DNA of 14,136 nt from Parvibaculum sp. Its GTDB lineage: Bacteria; Pseudomonadota; Alphaproteobacteria; Parvibaculales; Parvibaculaceae. The notes beneath the pieces were generated by a model that saw nothing but the letters and a program-made list of their open reading frames with translations, had not been told where the DNA came from and did not search any database. The position numbers were made by a program, and so were the translations under genes. The stretch is taken from the NCBI GenBank assembly GCA_014359855.1, contig JACIYQ010000300.1:1-14136 (forward strand), in the 5' to 3' direction. Below, piece after piece: positions 6,304-14,136 of this stretch (within the stretch, counting starts at the first letter, position 1; each line of letters starts with the position of its first letter).

Positions 6304-7877
6304 GCGCTTCCTCCATCCGCGAGAACAGCGTCCGCTGCCAACCATCCGGGCAGACCGGTGATGCCGCCGCCGGGATGGCTCCCCGCGCCGCAAAGCCAGA
6401 GGCCCGGCAGAGGCGTTTCGCAGCGGCCATAGGCGGGCGCAGGGCGGAAGGCGAAGAGCCGGTCGAGGCGGAGGTCGCCTTGATGCCAGTCGCCGCCCGC
6501 CAGCCCGTATTTCTTCTCGATGTCCGGCGGCGTCAGGATTTCGCCCGCGATCATCATGTCCTCAATGCCGGGCGCGTAGCTGCCCAGCATACGCACAACG
6601 CGCTGCACCAGTGCCTCGCGATGCGCATCCCATCCGCCCGCCATCGCGTGCGGGACGTGATGCACGATGATCGACATGACGTGCTGTCCCTCCGGCGCAA
6701 GAAGAGGATCGGTGACGCTCGGCAGAAGGACTTCCATCACCGGTTCGAACGGAAGAGCACCGCTTCGCGCCGCGTTCGCCGCTTCGTCAAGTTCGGCGAG
6801 CGAAGGCGCGATGAGAAGGCGGGCTCCATGGAGTTCCGGCGCAAGACTCGCAAACTGCGGCAGGCGGTCGAGTGCGAGATTGATTTTCGCCGCCGCACCG
6901 CGCGGCACGAGGTGACGAAGCTCGCGAAGATCGTCCGTCTCGACGTGACGCGCTCCCACGAGGTCAAGCATGGTTGTGCGCGGGGCAATGGCGGAGAGGA
7001 TGCGCGCGGCACGAACCTCGACGCCCCCCGACAATTCAACGCCGACGGCTCTGCCTTCCTCGACCAGAATGCGCACGACGCGCGTATTGACGCGAACATC
7101 GCCACCACCGGCTGCAACCGAGGCCGCCAGCGCGCCGGAAAGTGCGCCCATGCCGCCCACGGGAAGCTTGGCACCCTGCCCCTGCATGCGCATCGCCTCG
7201 CGGAGTATGGCGCGGAATGAGGTACCTGGCGCGTATGGGCCTTCCGCGCCGCCGAGCGTCGCGTCGAATGCGAGGGCGCCCTTGAGGAGCGGCGATTCAA
7301 ATTCGGCGTCGAGCCGGTCACCGATCGCCTCGGGCAGGACACGCAGAAGGTTCTGCATGGTGCTTGCGCCCTTCAGCGCGGCACGCCAGACGGAGCGGCG
7401 GAGGAAGCGCTTCAAGGCATCCGGATCGTTGAGGGCGGGCGGGCGCTCGCCGAGAAGCGGCGCGACAAACTCGGCCAGCACACGACGGCGCGCGACATAT
7501 TCACGGTAGGTGCCGGCGTCCTTCGGCAGCAATTCACGAAAGGCGGCAAACTCCTTGCGCGTGCGCGGGAGGAGAATGTGATGACCGTCGCGGTCGAGCG
7601 CCACGGTCGCAACATCGCGCGCCGCATAACGCAACCCGTGCTTGTGGAGCTTCAGTTTTCGCTCGATGCGGTGGGGAAATCCTTCGAGGAGATGCGCAAC
7701 GGCGGAAACGCTGTAGCCCGGTGTGATTTCGGAGGTCACGGCCGCTCCGCCCACGCACGAGCCGGCCTCCGCGAGCAGGACGCGCGCGCCGTCGGACGCA
7801 AGCCGTGCGGCGGCGACGAGGCCGTTATGGCCACCGCCGATCACGATTGCATCGTATTGCACGCCGCCCCACTTCAT
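6300..7877 (-). CDS. Phytoene-dehydrogenase/PYROXD2-like FAD oxidoreductase (second of pair)
   Basis: A 525-aa flavoprotein. The N-terminal FAD motif VIGGGHNGLVAAARLASDG is at about 12-30, with an acidic residue (E36) closing the fold, then a GGAAVTSE stretch near 43-50. The C-terminal FAD motif is LWLCGAGSHPGGGITG at about 493-508, as in COG1233 proteins (carotenoid desaturases and the PYROXD2 group). Residues between carry the substrate-binding part with a P-V-G-G-M-G-A-L stretch near mid-protein. The length and the lack of phytoene synthase or other crt genes nearby argue against a carotenoid role. ATG 7877 forms an ATGA overlap with the upstream stop and has no strong ribosome site, so translation probably depends on the first flavoprotein gene. 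The substrate is unknown; an amine or related compound is suggested only by the GcvT-like partner. Confidence 0.85.
   Translation of the reverse strand: MKWGGVQYDAIVIGGGHNGLVAAARLASDGARVLLAEAGSCVGGAAVTSEITPGYSVSAVAHLLEGFPHRIERKLKLHKHGLRYAARDVATVALDRDGHHILLPRTRKEFAAFRELLPKDAGTYREYVARRRVLAEFVAPLLGERPPALNDPDALKRFLRRSVWRAALKGASTMQNLLRVLPEAIGDRLDAEFESPLLKGALAFDATLGGAEGPYAPGTSFRAILREAMRMQGQGAKLPVGGMGALSGALAASVAAGGGDVRVNTRVVRILVEEGRAVGVELSGGVEVRAARILSAIAPRTTMLDLVGARHVETDDLRELRHLVPRGAAAKINLALDRLPQFASLAPELHGARLLIAPSLAELDEAANAARSGALPFEPVMEVLLPSVTDPLLAPEGQHVMSIIVHHVPHAMAGGWDAHREALVQRVVRMLGSYAPGIEDMMIAGEILTPPDIEKKYGLAGGDWHQGDLRLDRLFAFRPAPAYGRCETPLPGLWLCGAGSHPGGGITGLPGWLAADAVLADGGSA
6309..6314 (-). promoter_or_regulatory. 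Ribosome binding site of the GcvT-like gene
   Basis: GGAGGA lies 5 nt before ATG 6303, within the last codons of the second flavoprotein gene. It supports that start over the longer open frame, which runs up to 6393. Confidence 0.7.
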
Positions 7878-9478
7878 GCGCGCACCGCCTTGCCGAGCCG
7901 GCCAAGAAGCGTGGAGGCGGCGTTGGCCCCCGCCCCGCCCATCACCAGCGGACCGGGATGGGCGCTGGGCGAGCACAGATAGAAATTGCGCAGCGGCGTT
8001 TCCGCGCCGCCCATGCCGGGGAAAGGCCGGTTCGCGAACATCTGGTCGAGCGTCGTCTCGCCATAGGCGAAGTCGCCGCCGGTGAGACCGATCTCGTTTT
8101 CAACGTCGTTCGGCAGCAAGACTTCCAGCGCGACGACATGCTTCCCGATGCCGGGGCTCACCTCGGCGAGACGCGTCATAACGAGATCTCCGAGCGCGTC
8201 GCGCCGCTCCACCGGCCAGGGACCTTCATGCAGCACTTCCGGTACATATTGCACGAGCGCTGAGAGGACATGGCCGCCTCGCGGAGCGAGCGAAGGATCG
8301 AGGAAGGACGGCATCAAAATCTCGATCAGCGGATCGCGCGGCGGCATGCGTTCGCGCCAGTCGGCCCAGGCACGCTCCATTGCCGGGATCGGACCCGCGA
8401 GACGAAGCCCGCCGCCGAGCGACGGACAGCCCTCCGGCAGTCCGGGAAACACGGGCGCGGCATCGAGCGCCATGTTGACCTTCGCGGCAACGCCCTTCAT
8501 CCGGACACGGCCTACACGCTCGACCAGACCTTCGGGCAGGTCCTTCCACTGGAAAAGGCTGAGGAAACTCCGCTTCACATCGAGGCCTGAAAGAACGGCG
8601 CCAGCGCCGATTTCCTCGCCATTCGCGAGGACGACGCCCTGCACCTTGCGGTCCTTGATGCGGATGTCGGTGACTTCCGCTTCCATGCGCAACCGCCCGC
8701 CCGAGGCGAGGATGACGGAAGTGAGCGCCTGCACCAGCGCCGCCGGGCCCCCGAAAGGCATGAGGGTTTCGGGCGCACCGCCTGTTGCGTCGCCTGACTC
8801 GGAAAGCCAGGGAAACACGAGGCGCGAGGCGCTTGCGGGCGTGCGGGGCCCGAGCGTGCCGCCCATCATGGCCGCGGCCGCGAGATGCGCCTTCACGGCA
8901 TCGCTTTCAAAATAGGCGTCGAGAAAATCCGAGGCGGGAAGCGTCCAGAGGCGGAGGATGTCGCGGAGATCGCCGGGCGCGATGGCGGCGATGCGGTCCG
9001 CGAGAGAAAGGCGTGCACGAAGCCCGCCGAAGATACCCCTCGCAGGCGTGTGCGCCGGACCGGCGAGAAGCGGCGCGAGACCGCCTGCGGCGCGCAGCAT
9101 ATCGCGGCGATAGCGCGTGAAGGCATCGGCGTCGCGACGCGAGAAGCGGGCAATCTCACGGCGATGCACGATGCCGTCGCGATAGCTTGCGTGGTAGCCG
9201 CCGTCCGGAAAGCAGGTGACGCCGCCTTCCGCGCGGATGAAACGGAGGCCGTGTCTCGGCAGGTCGAGATCCGCGGCAATGCGCGGCGGCAAACCGCCGC
9301 TTCCGAGCGTGAAACGCGGGAGGCGATAGCCCGGCGCGACTTCATGTTCGGCGGCGATGCCGCCCTGAGCCGAGGCGCGGTCCAGCACCAGAACGGAAAG
9401 TCCGGCGCGCGCCAGATAGGCGGCGGCGACCAATCCGTTCAGTCCGGCCCCAATCACGATCGCGTCGTGACGCTCCAT
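7874..9478 (-). CDS. Phytoene-dehydrogenase/PYROXD2-like FAD oxidoreductase (first of pair)
   Basis: A 534-aa flavoprotein, similar in plan to the product of the next gene. The FAD motif VIGAGLNGLVAAAYLARAG is at about 8-26, with D33 as the ribose-binding acid, then QGGIAAEHEVAPGYR near 38-52. A LMPFGGPAALVQALTSVI stretch lies in the central part. The C-terminal FAD segment NFYLCSPSAHPGPLVMGGAG is at about 498-517; its partner has HPGGG where this one has HPGPL. It opens the operon: ATG 9478 has GGAG 11 nt and AGGGG 3 nt ahead, after a 257-bp gap that should hold the promoter. Two similar but distinct flavoproteins made in coupled fashion may form a heteromer or act in sequence. Carotenoid desaturation is possible by family, but nothing nearby supports it. 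Confidence 0.85.
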   Translation of the reverse strand: MERHDAIVIGAGLNGLVAAAYLARAGLSVLVLDRASAQGGIAAEHEVAPGYRLPRFTLGSGGLPPRIAADLDLPRHGLRFIRAEGGVTCFPDGGYHASYRDGIVHRREIARFSRRDADAFTRYRRDMLRAAGGLAPLLAGPAHTPARGIFGGLRARLSLADRIAAIAPGDLRDILRLWTLPASDFLDAYFESDAVKAHLAAAAMMGGTLGPRTPASASRLVFPWLSESGDATGGAPETLMPFGGPAALVQALTSVILASGGRLRMEAEVTDIRIKDRKVQGVVLANGEEIGAGAVLSGLDVKRSFLSLFQWKDLPEGLVERVGRVRMKGVAAKVNMALDAAPVFPGLPEGCPSLGGGLRLAGPIPAMERAWADWRERMPPRDPLIEILMPSFLDPSLAPRGGHVLSALVQYVPEVLHEGPWPVERRDALGDLVMTRLAEVSPGIGKHVVALEVLLPNDVENEIGLTGGDFAYGETTLDQMFANRPFPGMGGAETPLRNFYLCSPSAHPGPLVMGGAGANAASTLLGRLGKAVRA

Positions 9479-9545
9479 GCGCCCCTTACTCCAATACCCT
9501 GCCCGGCGTGGGACGGTTCCCGAAGGATGCCTTCGACTTACCTAC

Positions 9546-9573
9546 CCGATACGTGCCGTTTTGACACGCACAA
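9546..9573 (-). promoter_or_regulatory. Weak sigma-70-like promoter candidate for the flavoprotein operon
   Basis: On the minus strand TTGTGC (9568-9573) and TATCGG (9546-9551) are 16 nt apart, 68 nt before the first flavoprotein start. The match to the consensus is partial and such pairs arise by chance. I list it only because a promoter is expected in this gap. A small hairpin, CGAAGG/CCTTCG with a 3-nt loop (9521-9535), lies between it and the gene. Confidence 0.2.
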
Positions 9574-9577
9574 CGCC

Positions 9578-9595
9578 CGGCGGCGTCCGCCGCCG
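9578..9595. repeat. GC hairpin in the glnE to flavoprotein gap
   Basis: A 7-bp perfect stem (cggcggc/gccgccg) with a 4-nt loop. It lies next to the weak promoter candidate. There is no T-run on either strand, so it is not a standard terminator. With base composition this high in G and C, chance is a serious explanation. Confidence 0.25.
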
Positions 9596-9678
9596 CGCTG
9601 GGGACGGCAGACGGATTAACCAAGAAAATCCCGGGACTACGTCACTTATCGCGCGCCAAAGCGAAACAGCATTAACGC

Positions 9679-9696
9679 GCTGGCGCCCCGGCCAGC
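9679..9696 (-). terminator. Possible weak terminator hairpin after glnE
   Basis: gctggc and gccagc form a 6-bp stem around a 6-nt loop, 39 nt past the glnE stop. On the minus strand it is followed by GCGCGTTAATGCTG, which is not a clear U-tract. It could be a weak or Rho-assisted end to the kinase-glnE transcript. Confidence 0.25.
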
Positions 9697-9735
9697 ACGC
9701 TTGCGCTGCAAATCTTCAGCCATGGGAATACGGGA

Positions 9736-12678
9736 TCAGGCGGTGCCGACGATGCTCTCGAACGCTTCCAGAACCCTGCGCTGACTGCCGGCGAGTTCGG
9801 CTTCGAGGGCAGGAAAGTCAGGCGCGTCCCCGGCGCGGGCGAGAAGCGATTTCAGACCGGAAGACGCCTCCGCCGGGTTGAAGACACCTGTGACGCAGAC
9901 GCGGACTACCTGGGTGAGATTGTGATTGAGGGCGATGGCGCGGACGAGCATGTCCGCCGTTTCGGACGGCAGAAGGTCCGCCTCTGCGATGCGGGCAAGG
10001 GCCGTGCGCGTATGCGTGTTCAGTATCCCGGGATGGGCCGCGCCGTGCACAAGCTGGAGGTACTGGCAGATGAACTCGATATCGACGAGACCGCCGCGCA
10101 CATGTTTCAGTTCCCAGGGATTGCTGCTCGCATGCTCCTTTGCAATGCGCGCGCGCATCCCGGCGACATCGGCGGCGATCTTCGCCCTGTCGCGCGGGCG
10201 GAGGAACGTCTCCGCGATGGCGGTTCTCACCTGCTCCTTCAGGCCGTCCGGTCCGGCGATGAGGCGTGCGCGCGTCAACGCCATGTGTTCCCATGTCCAG
10301 GCTTCGGCTTCCTGATAGGCGACGAAGCTTGCGAAGGATGTCGCGATGGGGCCGGCATTGCCGGAAGGACGCAGCCGCATGTCCACTTCGTAGAGCTTGC
10401 CTTCGGCGGTCGGCGCGGTGAGGGCACTGATAAGCTGCTGACAGACGCGCGCGTAATATTGCGCGGCGTAGAGGGGACGCTCGCCGTCGGACGAAGCTTC
10501 GGCATCCGCGTCGTAGATCACGATGAGGTCGAGATCGGAAGCGGCACTCATTTCCTCGCTGCCGAGCTTGCCCATCGCGACAACGGCGAAACGGCCGCCG
10601 GGAATGCGCCCGTGCTTTTCCGCGACCCGTGCTTCCACCGCGGGCGCGAGCGCGGCGACGAGCTCGCTTGCAAGCGCCGCATAAGCCGGGCCCGCCTCCT
10701 CCGCATCCGCACTGCCGGAGAGCACGCGAACGCCGAGGCGAAAGCGGTATTCGCGCGCCCAGACACGCGCGAAATCGAGCACGTCCTGATAGTCCACCGC
10801 ATGGGCGAGTTCTTCGCGGAGGCTGCGGTTCAGCGTTTCGCGATCCGGCAACACCTTGAAGAAATCGGGATCGACCACCGCTTCGAGCACGCGCGGGTTG
10901 TGGCTCAGATAATCTGCAAGACGCGGCGCGGTGCCGCAAATGCCCGACAGCAAATCGAGCAGATGCGGGTTGGAGTAAAGCATCGAGAAAAGTTGCACAC
11001 CGGCGGGAAGCCCCGTGAGGAAGCGATCGAAACGATCGAAGGCCGTGTCGGGATTCGACGTGCGGGAGAGCGCGCGGAGAAGGGCCGGCATGAGGCTCGT
11101 CAGGAGCTCACGCGAGCGCGAGGCGCGCGTGGCGGGGAAGCGCCCCGTATGCCATGCGCGGATCGCCTCCGACATTTCCGAGACGCGCGTGAAGCCGAGG
11201 CCACGCAAGGTTTCAAGCGTTTCGGGATCGTCGTCCGTGCCCGTGAAGACAAGGCTGCCGCCCTCCTCGCCGAGGGGCGGCGCCGTCTCGAAGAGCTTGG
11301 CGTAGTGATCGCGCACGCATTCAAGACGTGCCGTAAGTGCGCTGGAGAAGCTTTCGCGATCCGCAAAACCCATGAAGCAGGCGACGCGGTCGATATCCTT
11401 GCCGGAAACGGGGAGCGAATGCGTCTGCTCATCGTCGATCATCTGAAGACGGTGTTCGAGCGTGCGCAGGAAGCGATACGCCTCCGTGAGTTCTTCAGCC
11501 GTCTCGGGCGCGATCCATTTTTTTGCCGCAAGTTCATCGAGCATGGCGCAGGTTTGCTTGCCCCGCAGGTCATGGTCGCGTCCGCCGGCGATCAATTGCT
11601 GTGTCTGCACGAAGAACTCGATTTCGCGAATGCCGCCGCGTCCGAGCTTGATATTGTGACCGGCAACCGCGATCTGCCCATGGCCGCCGACGGCATGAAT
11701 CTGGCGCTTCATCGAATGGATATCGTCGATGGCGGCGAAATCGAGATTCTTGCGCCAGATGTAAGGCGTCAGCATTTTCAGGAAGCGTGCGCCCGCCTCT
11801 CTGTCGCCCGCCACGGCACGCGCCTTGATGAAGGCGGCGCGCTCCCAGTTCTGGCCGCGGCTTTCGTAGTAGCTCTCGGCGGCGGGGAGCGAGACGGCGA
11901 CGGGCGTACCGCCCGGATCGGGACGGAGGCGCAGGTCGGTGCGGAAGACATAGCCGTCCGCCGTCCGCTCCTGCAGCATCTTCACGAGATCCTTCGTGAG
12001 GCGAACGAAGAAACCGCCGTCGTCGAGACCATCCTTCAGAGGCAGTTGCCCCGGCTCGTAGAAGACGACGAGATCGATGTCGCTCGAATAATTGAGTTCG
12101 CGCGATCCATACTTGCCCATGCCGAGAATGACGAGGCCCGACCCTTCGGCGAAAACCTCCTCCGGGGACTTCTGTATCTGGCCCCGTGCGGCGGCATTGC
12201 GCAGAAGCCATTCGATGGAGGCGCCAACGGCGGTGTCCGCAAAGGAGGTCAGCGCATCCGTCACCCGCTCGAGCGGCCAGACGCCAGTGATGTCGGCCAT
12301 GGCGATGAGGAGTGCGGCTTCGGATTTGGCGAGGCGCAACGCGGACATGACGTCCGCCTGGCCGTCGAGCGTGCCAGCCGAAGCCGTGCGTGCCAGCAAG
12401 TCTTCGAAGGCAGCATCCGGCGTGCGGTCGAGGAGACCGGGCAGCCAATCGGCATGAAGACGCAGGATGCGGCCGAGGAAAGGCGAGTTGCCGAACAGGG
12501 AGGACAAAAGGCGCAAGACATCCTTGTCCGCCGCAAGCGCGGTGAGTTTCTCGTCGCCAAAGCGCGCGACGGCGGCACGAAAATCCTCCATCTCGCGCGC
12601 GACACGATCGGCGTCATATGGCGCAGGCGCAGCGCCCGCCCAGGCGCGAAGTGGTTTCGATACCTCGGACTCGCTCAC
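9736..12678 (-). CDS. glnE: Bifunctional glutamine synthetase adenylyltransferase/deadenylylase
   Basis: A 980-aa GlnE (E. coli 946 aa). It adds AMP to, or removes it from, a tyrosine of glutamine synthetase GlnA under the control of PII protein and glutamine, so it tunes nitrogen assimilation in the cytoplasm. There are two nucleotidyltransferase domains. The N-terminal deadenylylase has GMGKYGSRELNYSSDID at 186-202 (D200, D202) and RTDLRLRP at 246-253. The C-terminal adenylyltransferase has AMGKLGSEEMSAASDLD at 701-717 (D715, D717) and VDMRLRP at 765-771. A helical domain follows each, with RGGIREIEFFVQ at 347-358 and RGGLVDIEFICQ at 861-872. Both active sites look intact. The start is GTG 12678, with GGGGAG 6 nt ahead. 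It lies 60 bp after the kinase gene and may be co-transcribed with it. Confidence 0.98.
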   Translation of the reverse strand: MSESEVSKPLRAWAGAAPAPYDADRVAREMEDFRAAVARFGDEKLTALAADKDVLRLLSSLFGNSPFLGRILRLHADWLPGLLDRTPDAAFEDLLARTASAGTLDGQADVMSALRLAKSEAALLIAMADITGVWPLERVTDALTSFADTAVGASIEWLLRNAAARGQIQKSPEEVFAEGSGLVILGMGKYGSRELNYSSDIDLVVFYEPGQLPLKDGLDDGGFFVRLTKDLVKMLQERTADGYVFRTDLRLRPDPGGTPVAVSLPAAESYYESRGQNWERAAFIKARAVAGDREAGARFLKMLTPYIWRKNLDFAAIDDIHSMKRQIHAVGGHGQIAVAGHNIKLGRGGIREIEFFVQTQQLIAGGRDHDLRGKQTCAMLDELAAKKWIAPETAEELTEAYRFLRTLEHRLQMIDDEQTHSLPVSGKDIDRVACFMGFADRESFSSALTARLECVRDHYAKLFETAPPLGEEGGSLVFTGTDDDPETLETLRGLGFTRVSEMSEAIRAWHTGRFPATRASRSRELLTSLMPALLRALSRTSNPDTAFDRFDRFLTGLPAGVQLFSMLYSNPHLLDLLSGICGTAPRLADYLSHNPRVLEAVVDPDFFKVLPDRETLNRSLREELAHAVDYQDVLDFARVWAREYRFRLGVRVLSGSADAEEAGPAYAALASELVAALAPAVEARVAEKHGRIPGGRFAVVAMGKLGSEEMSAASDLDLIVIYDADAEASSDGERPLYAAQYYARVCQQLISALTAPTAEGKLYEVDMRLRPSGNAGPIATSFASFVAYQEAEAWTWEHMALTRARLIAGPDGLKEQVRTAIAETFLRPRDRAKIAADVAGMRARIAKEHASSNPWELKHVRGGLVDIEFICQYLQLVHGAAHPGILNTHTRTALARIAEADLLPSETADMLVRAIALNHNLTQVVRVCVTGVFNPAEASSGLKSLLARAGDAPDFPALEAELAGSQRRVLEAFESIVGTA

Positions 12679-12738
12679 TCGCTTCTCCCCCCGCCGCGCG
12701 GATCAAACGGGCGGCAGAGTATCAGATTCCGGCGAGCA

Positions 12739-14136
12739 TCAACGCCCGGAAACGGGAAGAAAAAGGCTCACGCGGAGGCCGGGGCGATTGTCGCCCAGTT
12801 CGATCGTCCCGCCATGCAAGCGCGCGACGGCGGCGACGAGGCTGAGGCCGAGACCGGAGCCCGGCGTGTTGCGGCTCGCCTCCAGACGGACGAAGCGCTC
12901 CAGCACGCGGTGGCGCTGGTCCTCGGGGATGCCGGGGCCTCGATCCGCGACGGAGAGGATCACGCCCCGGCCGGGACGCGCGGGGTCGGCATCCGCCGAG
13001 ATCGCGATGGTGCGTTCGGTATCGCTTTCCTGCGGAAGCCCGTGCTTGATCGCATTGTCGAGAAGGTTCGCGACCGCCTGCGAGAGCAGCTCGCGGTTGC
13101 CCCAGATCATCAGGCCTTCCGGCGCGTCGATCGAAATGGCCAGGTTCTTCTCCTCGGCCACAGGCTCGTAGAGTTCAGCGGCATCGTGCAGCGTCGCGCT
13201 CAGCTCAACCCAGGTCATGGCGTCGCGAAGCGACCCAGCCTCGGCGCGCGCAATCATCAGCAATGCGTTGAATGTGCCGAGAAGGTTGTCCGCTTCGGCA
13301 ATCGTCTTTTCGAGCGCCTGCTTGTAATCCTCCGGGGTCGCCTCCTGCATGAGCGTAACCTCGATACGGTTGCGGAGGCGGTTCAGGGGGCTGCGCAAGT
13401 CATGGGCGATGTTGTCCGTCACCTGCCGCATGCCGATCATCAGCGCCTCGATCTGATCGAGCATGGCGTTGAGATTGCGGCCGAGCTGGTCGAGCTCGTC
13501 GCCGGTGCCCGCGATGGGAAGCCGCTGGGAGAGATCGCCCTCCATGATGTCGCGGCTCGAACGATTGATGTCGTCGACACGCGCCAGCATGTTGCGGCTC
13601 ATGACAAGGCCGCCGGCAAGACCAAGTGCGATGGTGAGGCCAATGGCCCAGATGAGCGCGTTGGTAATGAGGTTCTCGATTTCGCGCCGCTCCTGCACGT
13701 CGCGTCCGACGAGCAGATAGAAGCCTTCCTGCAAATAGAAGGCGCGGGCGCGGGCGGCTTTCACCTCCGTGCCGTCCAGCGTTTTGCGGTTGTAGGTGAA
13801 GTTGAACCAGCCGTCGGGTCCGGACTCCACCTGCGGGCGCCCATCCAGCGTGCCGGCGAGCACGCGGCCGGCCGGGTCGAGCACGAGATAGAGGCTCTGG
13901 CCGGGATCGCGCGAACGCTGGATGACGGTGTGAACGAGGAGCGGCAGGCCGCCCTGCCGGTATTGCTCGGCCAGACCCGCGATTTCCGCCTCCACCGCCT
14001 CATCGGTCTGGCGGGCGAGGAAGCCGGCCGTATTCCAATAGACATAGGCCAGCAGCGTGATCGCCGAGGCGGCGAACAGGGCCAGATAAATGACCGCGAG
14101 CCGGAAGGTCGAGGTCTGTAAGAGTTTAATCAGCGG
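12739..14136 (-). CDS. Sensor histidine kinase, start beyond the window
   Basis: 465 codons are visible and the frame is open at the right edge, so the start lies outside. From the first visible codon: a membrane segment at about 12-34; a sensing region of about 120 residues outside the membrane; a second membrane segment at about 156-179; HAMP at about 179-233; the dimerisation/phosphoacceptor segment with NIAHDLRSPLNRLRNRIE (His at 245); then the ATPase domain with N-box AVANLLDNAIKHG (about 354-366), DRGPGIP (398-404) and GSGLGLSL (426-433). All catalytic boxes look intact, so it should autophosphorylate and pass the phosphate to a response regulator, probably encoded just upstream outside the window. 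The stimulus is unknown. GlnE follows after 60 bp; I recall kinase-glnE neighbours in other alphaproteobacteria but cannot confirm it here. Confidence 0.94.
   Translation of the reverse strand, partial: PLIKLLQTSTFRLAVIYLALFAASAITLLAYVYWNTAGFLARQTDEAVEAEIAGLAEQYRQGGLPLLVHTVIQRSRDPGQSLYLVLDPAGRVLAGTLDGRPQVESGPDGWFNFTYNRKTLDGTEVKAARARAFYLQEGFYLLVGRDVQERREIENLITNALIWAIGLTIALGLAGGLVMSRNMLARVDDINRSSRDIMEGDLSQRLPIAGTGDELDQLGRNLNAMLDQIEALMIGMRQVTDNIAHDLRSPLNRLRNRIEVTLMQEATPEDYKQALEKTIAEADNLLGTFNALLMIARAEAGSLRDAMTWVELSATLHDAAELYEPVAEEKNLAISIDAPEGLMIWGNRELLSQAVANLLDNAIKHGLPQESDTERTIAISADADPARPGRGVILSVADRGPGIPEDQRHRVLERFVRLEASRNTPGSGLGLSLVAAVARLHGGTIELGDNRPGLRVSLFLPVSGR

Noticed and set aside
6300..9478. 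Carotenoid biosynthesis locus
   Set aside because: The flavoproteins belong to the wider phytoene-dehydrogenase family, but no phytoene synthase, cyclase or other crt gene is present, and the coupled partner is a GcvT-fold protein.
9561..9566. TTGACA on the plus strand as a promoter
   Set aside because: No -10-like sequence stands 16-18 nt downstream, and no plus-strand gene follows.
9922..14121. A 1399-codon open frame on the plus strand
   Set aside because: It lies exactly opposite glnE and the kinase, both unmistakable families. Its translation is low-complexity (Arg, Gly, Ala, His) with no recognisable domain. Long antisense frames are expected in GC-rich genes with G/C at third positions.

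Overview
The window is 14.1 kb of GC-rich DNA. All eleven protein genes I can support lie on the minus strand, so transcription runs from position 14136 towards position 1. Codon use, gene content (GlnE beside a two-component kinase, an ECF sigma factor with membrane partners, DAO-type and phytoene-dehydrogenase-like flavoproteins) and spacing point to a free-living alphaproteobacterium. A Parvibaculum-like or rhizobial-type organism is my guess, and the sequence alone does not prove it. I see no tRNA, rRNA, CRISPR array, insertion sequence or phage gene, and no intergenic gap longer than about 260 bp.

Layout in transcription order. (1) A sensor histidine kinase whose start lies beyond the right edge is followed after 60 bp by glnE, the adenylyltransferase/deadenylylase of glutamine synthetase. 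(2) After a 257-bp gap comes a tightly packed operon: two related phytoene-dehydrogenase/PYROXD2-like flavoproteins and a GcvT-like (aminomethyltransferase-fold) protein. Both junctions are ATGA overlaps, so the three products are probably made together. (3) After a 219-bp gap holding a structured leader comes a secreted protein with six EF-hands. (4) A perfect 11-bp hairpin separates it from a three-gene regulatory unit: an ECF sigma factor, a single-pass membrane protein placed like an anti-sigma factor, and a membrane-anchored Spy/CnrX-type periplasmic metal or stress sensor. (5) Last come a PuuB-like gamma-glutamyl-amine oxidase and the first 263 codons of a PuuA-like gamma-glutamyl-amine synthetase, cut by the left edge.

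The genes suggest three themes. The PuuB/PuuA pair fits the gamma-glutamylated route of polyamine or amine catabolism: PuuA conjugates the amine to glutamate and PuuB oxidises the conjugate. The flavoprotein pair plus GcvT-like protein looks like an oxidative module that could hand a one-carbon unit to tetrahydrofolate; its substrate is unknown to me, and it is the best candidate here for an undescribed system. The ECF/anti-sigma/periplasmic-sensor unit resembles CnrYXH in logic and may control itself, the neighbouring EF-hand protein, or the amine genes downstream. GlnE and the kinase are ordinary chromosomal genes.
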